From contig JAEZMB010000027.1 in NCBI GenBank assembly GCA_023435825.1, forward strand, positions 1 through 9,787: a stretch of DNA of 9,787 nt, written 5' to 3'. Position 1 is the stretch's first letter; each line of letters opens with the position of its first letter. Shown here in pieces: positions 5,917 through 9,787 of the stretch. The notes under the pieces are model-generated. The model had not been told where the DNA came from, did not search any database, and was given only the letters and a program-made list of their open reading frames with translations. Both the position numbers and the translations under genes were made by a program. Origin of the DNA: Pseudomonadota bacterium (lineage in GTDB: Bacteria; Desulfobacterota; Desulfovibrionia; Desulfovibrionales; Desulfovibrionaceae).

Positions 5917-7105
5917 GCATCATGGCAAAGGCCAGTTGTTCCGGGGGCGGCACCAGCACCCGCCAGCGGCCCTTGACGCCGCGTTCGCCGTCCAGCCGGG
6001 CCAGGCGGCGGATGGACACGGCGTTGAGTTCCAGCCCCCGCCCCAGGGCCAGGCTCCCGTCCAGGGCGGCCACGTCCTGGTCGAGCAGCATCCCGGCGGC
6101 CAGTTCGTCGGTGGGAACCAGGCGCGGCTCGAAGCCGTCGGGCAGGGTGGCCAGGGTTTCCAGGGCGTCCAGCACCTCGGGGTCGTACCAGCCTTCGCGG
6201 TCGCACATGCGGGCCAGGGCGTCGGCCTCGGGGGTCTGGGAGCGCCGCTTCTCGCCGTAGTGGGCGGTCAGGGTGTCGAAATCCAGGGCGACCTTGAGGA
6301 TGCGCGCGCCAAGGGGAATGCGCTCCCCGGCCAGGGCGTCGGGGGGCAGGCCGCCGCCGTCGTAGCGCTTTTCCTGATAGGCGATGATCTCGGCGACTTC
6401 GCGCAGGCGGGGGATGTTGGCCACGAGCTCGGCGGCGATCTTGGGGTGCATGGCGAATTCGTAGGCCTTGTCGCCGGGCAGGGGGTCGCCGCGATAGGCC
6501 CGGCGCAGGGTTTCGGCCGGCATGGCGGCGCAGCCGATCTGGGAGAGCATGGCGGCCAGCTCCAGCCGCCAGGCTTCGGCAATCCCCAGGTAGGCTCCCA
6601 GGTCCATGGCCAGGCGCTTGACCCGGGACGATTTGCCGAAGGCCTCGGGGCTGACCATTTCGAGCAGGTTGGTCAAAAGCTTGATGGTGCCGCGCACGGT
6701 GCCGCGCAGGAGTTCCTTTTCGGCGGCGATGAGCTGGTGCTGGCGCAGGGCGGCGGCCAGGGCCTCTTCCAGGGCCTCCTCGGGGCAGGGCTTGGTCAGG
6801 AAGCTGAAAATCTTGCTTTTGTTGACCGCGGCGATGGCCACGTCGATGTCGGCAAAGCCGGTGAGGATGATGCGCACGGCGTCGGGCCGCAGCTCCCGGA
6901 CCCGGCCCAGGAACTCCACGCCGTTCAGTCCCGGCATCCGCAGGTCCGAGACCACCACGGCCACGTCGGGCAGGGCGGCCAGGCGTTCCAGCCCGACTTC
7001 CGGCCCGGCGGCCGTTTCCACGGCGTAGTGTTTGCGCAGGGCGCGGCTGTAGGCGGCCAGGATTTCCGGGTCATCGTCGACGAAGAGGATGCGGGGTTTG
7101 TCCAT
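5906..7105 (-). CDS. Response regulator: receiver plus degenerate HD-GYP domain (copy 1)
   Basis: A 399-aa protein, first gene of the signalling cluster and exactly as long as its paralogue at 1641-2840. The receiver is complete: D10-D11, phospho-acceptor D54 (VSDLRMPG), T82 (LTGFAD) and K105 (LTKPCP). Residues about 150-320 follow HD-GYP, with partial decay. LHDIGK is LSQIGC (S188-Q189), HHExxDGxGYP survives as AYQEKRYDGGGLP (242-254), and the later metal-binding Asp is Leu in ALDFDTL. H220 of 'Hp..G' remains. The C-terminal 'ELAAGMLLDQDV' segment corresponds to that of the paralogue. Loss of the HD pair argues against phosphodiesterase activity; nucleotide or partner binding remains possible. 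The ATG at 7105 is supported by GAGG 5 bases upstream. A longer frame starting at 7186 would run through the terminator hairpin and is rejected. The stop is TAG at 5906-5908. Confidence 0.88.
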   Translation of the reverse strand: MDKPRILFVDDDPEILAAYSRALRKHYAVETAAGPEVGLERLAALPDVAVVVSDLRMPGLNGVEFLGRVRELRPDAVRIILTGFADIDVAIAAVNKSKIFSFLTKPCPEEALEEALAAALRQHQLIAAEKELLRGTVRGTIKLLTNLLEMVSPEAFGKSSRVKRLAMDLGAYLGIAEAWRLELAAMLSQIGCAAMPAETLRRAYRGDPLPGDKAYEFAMHPKIAAELVANIPRLREVAEIIAYQEKRYDGGGLPPDALAGERIPLGARILKVALDFDTLTAHYGEKRRSQTPEADALARMCDREGWYDPEVLDALETLATLPDGFEPRLVPTDELAAGMLLDQDVAALDGSLALGRGLELNAVSIRRLARLDGERGVKGRWRVLVPPPEQLAFAMMLDG

Positions 7106-7110
7106 GGTCG

Positions 7111-7114
7111 CCTC
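7111..7114 (-). promoter_or_regulatory. Ribosome binding site of the first regulator
   Basis: GAGG on the minus strand, 5 bases before the ATG at 7105. Only about 9 bases separate it from the T-tract of the upstream terminator, so little leader RNA remains if the promoter lies between them. Confidence 0.7.
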
Positions 7115-7120
7115 GTGGCC

Positions 7121-7157
7121 GGTAAAAACGTCCGGGCGGCTGTGGAGCCGCCCGGAC
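7121..7157 (-). terminator. Intrinsic terminator ending the phage-module transcript
   Basis: The arms gtccgggcggc (7130-7140) and gccgcccggac (7147-7157) are perfect 11-bp complements around a 6-base loop. Read on the minus strand, the stem is followed at once by GTTTTTACC (7121-7129), the U-tract of a rho-independent terminator. On the plus strand no T-run follows directly. It lies 45 bases after the stop of the 7202-7705 gene. It also lies only 16 bases before the ATG of the next gene at 7105, so it either insulates that gene or acts as a leader attenuator. Confidence 0.85.
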
Positions 7158-7201
7158 AGGCTACCGTCTTTTGCGGCTTCGTACAAGGCGCAGCCGAGAT
7201 T

Positions 7202-7705
7202 TCAAGGCCAGACCACGGCCTGCCGCGCCGCGATGGCCGCCGCGACGTCCCCGGCCTCGGCCACGGCCTTTTTGCCGGCCAGCCGCGCCCGCTCCACCAA
7301 CCGGCCGTAGGCCCGCCACTTTTCGGCAGCGGCCAGCACGGCCATGGCCACCTCGCCGGCCGAGTCGGCGGTGATGCCGATTTCGTTGTAGATGTCGGGG
7401 TATTCGGCCTCGGTGGGCGTGTCGTCGGCCAAAAGCGCCCGGGCCTGGCGCTCCTTTTCCTGGTAGGCGGCCATCTGGCCGGAGCCGGGCGTCAGCACGG
7501 AGTTTCGCCGCCGCTCGGCCTCGGCGTCGATCTCATCGTGGACCGAGGCTTTGGCCGCCTGCAAATCCGCCTCCCATATCTGCCCGATTTCCACGGGCGT
7601 GGCGTCGGGGACGGCGACGATGCAGCAGCCAGGGGCTATGCTGGCATGAACGCCATCGCCATGAACGCTGACAACGTGAAGACCGCTGTTGAGTACTAGC
7701 TGCAT
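7202..7705 (-). CDS. Tail-fibre-assembly-like phage protein
   Basis: A 167-aa protein encoded one base after the stop of the tail fibre gene and last in the phage transcript, the usual place of a fibre assembly chaperone. From about residue 55 on it is helical and charged (EIDAEAERRRNSVLTPGSG, then QMAAYQEKERQARALL), followed by 'AAEKWRAYGRLVERARLAGKKAVAEAG'-type helices. This resembles DUF4376/tail-fibre-assembly C-terminal regions, in which short helical repeats follow a Y/W-rich linker. The first 30 or so residues (MQLVLNSGLHVVSVHGDG) are short strands, read from lower-GC DNA that continues from the fibre tip. Chaperones of this kind help trimerise or fold the fibre with which they co-evolve. 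There is no clear ribosome binding site, so translation probably depends on coupling to the fibre gene. The family call is by pattern and position only. Confidence 0.72.
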   Translation of the reverse strand: MQLVLNSGLHVVSVHGDGVHASIAPGCCIVAVPDATPVEIGQIWEADLQAAKASVHDEIDAEAERRRNSVLTPGSGQMAAYQEKERQARALLADDTPTEAEYPDIYNEIGITADSAGEVAMAVLAAAEKWRAYGRLVERARLAGKKAVAEAGDVAAAIAARQAVVWP

Positions 7706-7706
7706 G

Positions 7707-9113
7707 TTACACCGTGGCGGACGGGATGTTCATCGCGCCGCTTATGGTTTGATTCGTTGTTCCGGTCGCTGCAGGGGAATAGTCGGCCACGGCGGCATTC
7801 GCCATCGTCATGACGCTGGCGGGGACAATGTTTTTTCCGCCGGCAACAGCCGTCACTCCATAGTTGCAGGCGTCACACATGACTTTCGTCCCGGCGTTGC
7901 AAGAGACCTTGGCGAATCCTTGGGTGAAGATTCCGTAGCCGCAACCATGGAACAACGAGTCCTGCACGTCCGTGTAGGCGCTGGTCAGGGAGGACAGCCC
8001 AAACGAATACCCGGAAATGATCATTTTGTAGAGGATCGTGTAGGCGCTCAGCGACGGCTGGATGGCTTGTCCGGACGCTATCCCGGGGCCGTTTAGCCTG
8101 AAGCCGGCCAGCTGCCCGAGACTTTTGGCGATCTTGAATGTTACAATATTCCCCGTCGTGTTCAAAACACACTTGTTGCACGGCTTCGCCGTAATCACAG
8201 CGCCGCCGACGGTTGACGACGCGATGGACTCCGAGACCGTGATTTCCGTATTCCCTCCGGAAAATACAGGCGCGCCGTTTATCGTGTACGATCTGTTGAG
8301 GCCCGCCGTGCTGCTTCCGGTGACGACAATTCTGTCGCCGTTTGAAAAGCCTGCCGTGGCCGTGTAATTGCCTGATGCGACGAATTTTTTGTTTACAGTG
8401 TCTGTCGACGCTATCGTAATCGCCGTCTCGGCCGAGACATTGCCCAGGATGCGTATTTTGTCCGCGTCCGGGTGGTCAATGACGATGGAGCTGCTGACGG
8501 TGTACGTCCCGTCCGCTACTTGGATGGTCACGGTCACGCCCGAGGCGATGAGTTTGTTGGCTATGCTGGAGAGCGCCTTTGCGATGGAGGCGTAGGGAGC
8601 GCCAGACGCGCCCGTGCCCGTGGTGTCGCTGCCCGTGGTCGCCACGTAAATGGTCGTGCTGGCCGCGATGAGCCCCTTGGCCGAGGCGGCCAATCCGGCC
8701 GGGGTCACGGCCTTGGCGGCGGTTGTTCCGGCCTGGGTCTCGGCCGCCGTGGCCAGGGACGCCAGCCCCGACACGCCTGTGGAGGCGGCCGGCAGGGCGT
8801 CGCGGCCGCCGATGGCGTGGAGGGACGCGTGGGCGCACAACGAGGCCGGCAGGTCATTGCCGTGCAGCACTTCGGCCAGATTGGCCGTCAGCGCCGCGCC
8901 GCCGTCCATGGCCGTGGTGACCACGGTGCGGCCGGTGGCGGCCTCAAAGCTGGCGGCCGCCACCGTGCCCAGCAGCACGCCGTCGGTGCCGCAGTCGGCC
9001 CGCAGCCGCGCTCCGGGCGCGAACTCGCCAACGAAGGAATCGCCGGCCGGGTTGAACACGGCGAACTTGTCGGCGGCCAGGTAGGCCACGCTCTCGTAGA
9101 TGGGAGTGGTCAT
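7707..9113 (-). CDS. Phage tail fibre with beta-helix-like distal part
   Basis: A 468-aa virion protein. Residues 1-75 form a small N-terminal attachment region (MTTPIYESVAYLAADKFAVF). Residues about 92-150 carry a linker typical of tail fibres (ASLHAIGGRDALPA, then GLASLATAAETQAGTTAAKA and VTPAGLA). From residue 155, 'IYVATTGSDTTG...APYASIAKAL' and the following Val/Ile/Thr/Ser-rich strands resemble a pectin-lyase-like right-handed beta-helix that would bind the host surface. It contains CNKC (312-315) and CDAC (413-416). The DNA from about 8600 to the end of the gene is clearly lower in GC than the N-terminal part: by count, 27 of 60 bases at 8341-8400 against 49 of 60 at 8761-8820. The ATG at 9113 is preferred over a GTG at 9125 because GAGG lies 6 bases before it. 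No catalytic residues for glycan cleavage can be assigned. Confidence 0.85.
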   Translation of the reverse strand: MTTPIYESVAYLAADKFAVFNPAGDSFVGEFAPGARLRADCGTDGVLLGTVAAASFEAATGRTVVTTAMDGGAALTANLAEVLHGNDLPASLCAHASLHAIGGRDALPAASTGVSGLASLATAAETQAGTTAAKAVTPAGLAASAKGLIAASTTIYVATTGSDTTGTGASGAPYASIAKALSSIANKLIASGVTVTIQVADGTYTVSSSIVIDHPDADKIRILGNVSAETAITIASTDTVNKKFVASGNYTATAGFSNGDRIVVTGSSTAGLNRSYTINGAPVFSGGNTEITVSESIASSTVGGAVITAKPCNKCVLNTTGNIVTFKIAKSLGQLAGFRLNGPGIASGQAIQPSLSAYTILYKMIISGYSFGLSSLTSAYTDVQDSLFHGCGYGIFTQGFAKVSCNAGTKVMCDACNYGVTAVAGGKNIVPASVMTMANAAVADYSPAATGTTNQTISGAMNIPSATV

Positions 9114-9119
9114 GTCGTG

Positions 9120-9123
9120 CCTC
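9120..9123 (-). promoter_or_regulatory. Ribosome binding site deciding the tail fibre start
   Basis: GAGG on the minus strand, 6 bases before the ATG at 9113. It overlaps the TGA of the preceding gene (9122-9124) and favours this ATG over the GTG at 9125. Confidence 0.7.
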
Positions 9124-9418
9124 ACGCAAATCGCGGCCGCACCGTGAAGCTGGCCGTCCGGCCCAGACCGGACCAGTCGCCAAGGGTCAGCGCGGCCTGG
9201 AGTTTGTAAACACCGGCCTCGGCCAGGTCGCCGGGCCGGGTGACATAGCGCAGCCTGGCTGCGTCCTGGCCCGGGCCGGCCACGGCTGCCGGCCAGGAAC
9301 GGGCCGCGCCCGAGGGCAGGCGCACGCGAAGGGCGGGGCTGGCCGCGCCGGTCAGGTCCCGGCCGCAGTCGACCAGGATTTCCAGGCCGACGTCGCCTTG
9401 ATAGATGGTGTCTGCCAT
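9122..9418 (-). CDS. Small Ig-like phage baseplate/tail protein
   Basis: A 98-aa protein beginning MADTIYQGDVGLEILVDCGR. 'IYQGD...L.....G.DLTGA' at the N-terminus, followed by alternating strands and a final 'GVYKLQAALTLGDWSGLGRTASFTVRP', is the pattern of small Ig-like proteins encoded next to tail fibres, such as the N-terminal domain of BppU/DUF2479 baseplate proteins. A structural role at the fibre base is inferred. The start at 9418 is clear: GAGGA lies 4 bases upstream, and an extended frame to 9628 would overlap the preceding gene with Arg/Pro-rich nonsense. Its TGA at 9122-9124 overlaps the ribosome binding site of the fibre gene, so the two are probably translationally coupled. It has one cysteine (C18). 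No enzymatic residues are seen. Confidence 0.78.
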   Translation of the reverse strand: MADTIYQGDVGLEILVDCGRDLTGAASPALRVRLPSGAARSWPAAVAGPGQDAARLRYVTRPGDLAEAGVYKLQAALTLGDWSGLGRTASFTVRPRFA

Positions 9419-9422
9419 GGGT

Positions 9423-9427
9423 TCCTC
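9423..9427 (-). promoter_or_regulatory. Ribosome binding site deciding the Ig-like gene start
   Basis: GAGGA on the minus strand, 4 bases before the ATG at 9418. It overlaps the stop of the preceding gene (TGA at 9426-9428) and shows that the frame does not begin at the upstream position 9628. Confidence 0.75.
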
Positions 9428-9787
9428 ACGTCTGTTCGATGTCGATGGCCGAAAAAAGGCCCAGCCTCGTGACCAGGGGGGAGGCCAGCCGGATCGCCGT
9501 CGTTGGCGGCGAGAGAAGGCGCAGCACTTCCCGGATGCCCGTGCCGGCGAGACAGGCCCGGGGCGCGGCGGCCAGGCCGGCCGGCCGGGCAAGGGCGGTC
9601 GACGCCGCAACGGTGTTGGCCTCCCCACCGGCCAGGCCCAACTCGGTCCTGGCGGCGATCAATTCCGCCAGTCCGGTTCCGGCCGCCGGCCGACCGGCCA
9701 CGTCCGGGGCGGCCGAGCTGACCGGCGCCTGAGCGGCCGCGAGGGTTCCGGCCGGCCGTGTCTCCATGCCCAAGGCCAGGTTCCCGC
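9426..9787 (-). CDS. Unrecognised phage-module protein, C-terminal part
   Basis: This frame ends with TGA at 9426-9428 and stays open to the right edge of the window, with no stop upstream, so the gene is probably cut by the edge. An ATG at 9767 or TTG at 9773 inside the window could also start it, but neither has a recognisable ribosome binding site. The visible 120 residues are Ala/Gly/Pro-rich with few charges and end in LASPLVTRLGLFSAIDIEQT. I recognise no family. Its stop lies 7 bases before the ATG of the next gene, and that gene's GAGGA site overlaps the stop, so the two are certainly co-transcribed. Its place before baseplate and fibre genes suggests a tail or baseplate component. Low-complexity content makes the exact extent uncertain, but codon use resembles its neighbours. 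Confidence 0.6.
   Translation of the reverse strand, partial: GNLALGMETRPAGTLAAAQAPVSSAAPDVAGRPAAGTGLAELIAARTELGLAGGEANTVAASTALARPAGLAAAPRACLAGTGIREVLRLLSPPTTAIRLASPLVTRLGLFSAIDIEQT

Noticed and set aside
2667..6960. DNA-level direct repeat between the two regulator genes
   Set aside because: Short matches such as cggcatccgcag occur at the same codons in both, but they reflect conserved receiver residues. The genes are diverged, so this is paralogy rather than a recent repeat.
7147..7175. Terminator on the plus strand from the same hairpin
   Set aside because: The stem is present, but the nearest T-run (tctttt at 7167-7172) is about ten bases away, and no plus-strand gene ends here.
7106..7201. 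Prophage attachment site or riboswitch in the phage/signalling junction
   Set aside because: Only 96 bases, mostly the terminator. There is no tRNA fragment or direct repeat to compare within the window, and no recognisable riboswitch core.
5936..7699. Long plus-strand open frame of 587 codons
   Set aside because: It runs antisense across a clear receiver gene, a terminator and the fibre-assembly gene, with a low-complexity Gly/Gln/His/Val composition. The sense-strand proteins carry all recognisable motifs.

Overview
This window is very GC-rich, roughly two-thirds or more G+C by eye. Every gene I can support lies on the minus strand. The TPR protein at 4999-5814 has an N-terminal 'GVFSTQ' segment and a TPR core that I recall from Desulfovibrionaceae (sulfate-reducing bacteria). 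Together with the GC content, this suggests a high-GC Desulfovibrio/Solidesulfovibrio-type genome. That assignment is from memory and not from a search.

Right third (7202-9787): the end of a prophage or phage-tail-like module. In transcription order it holds the C-terminal part of an unrecognised protein running off the right edge (9426-9787), a 98-aa Ig-like/baseplate-type protein (9122-9418), a 468-aa tail fibre with a parallel beta-helix-like distal part (7707-9113), and a tail-fibre-assembly-like protein (7202-7705). The genes are packed within a few bases of each other and close with an intrinsic terminator (7121-7157). The distal fibre and the first residues of the assembly protein are clearly lower in GC than everything around them, as expected for an exchanged host-range cassette.

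Left two-thirds (255-7105): a compact six-gene signal-transduction cluster. The order is a receiver with a degenerate HD-GYP domain (399 aa), a TPR protein, an adaptor with four exact 29-residue repeats matching the c-di-GMP-binding MshEN motif plus a possible CheX-like domain, a soluble PAS histidine kinase, a second 399-aa receiver/degenerate HD-GYP paralogue, and a pseudo-receiver/TPR protein. Both HD-GYP-like domains have lost the HD metal ligands, so neither should hydrolyse c-di-GMP. The receivers have intact phospho-acceptor aspartates. My inference is a phosphorylation-controlled, possibly c-di-GMP-sensing, non-catalytic signalling module that works through protein-protein contacts. 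Its output is not visible here. A short secreted protein of unknown function (1-231, partial) follows.

Intergenic gaps are all under 100 bases. No tRNA, rRNA, CRISPR array, insertion sequence or attachment site was seen. The most interesting items are the 4 x 29 MshEN-like array, the paired pseudo-HD-GYP regulators, and the intrinsic terminator placed immediately upstream of the first regulator's ribosome binding site.
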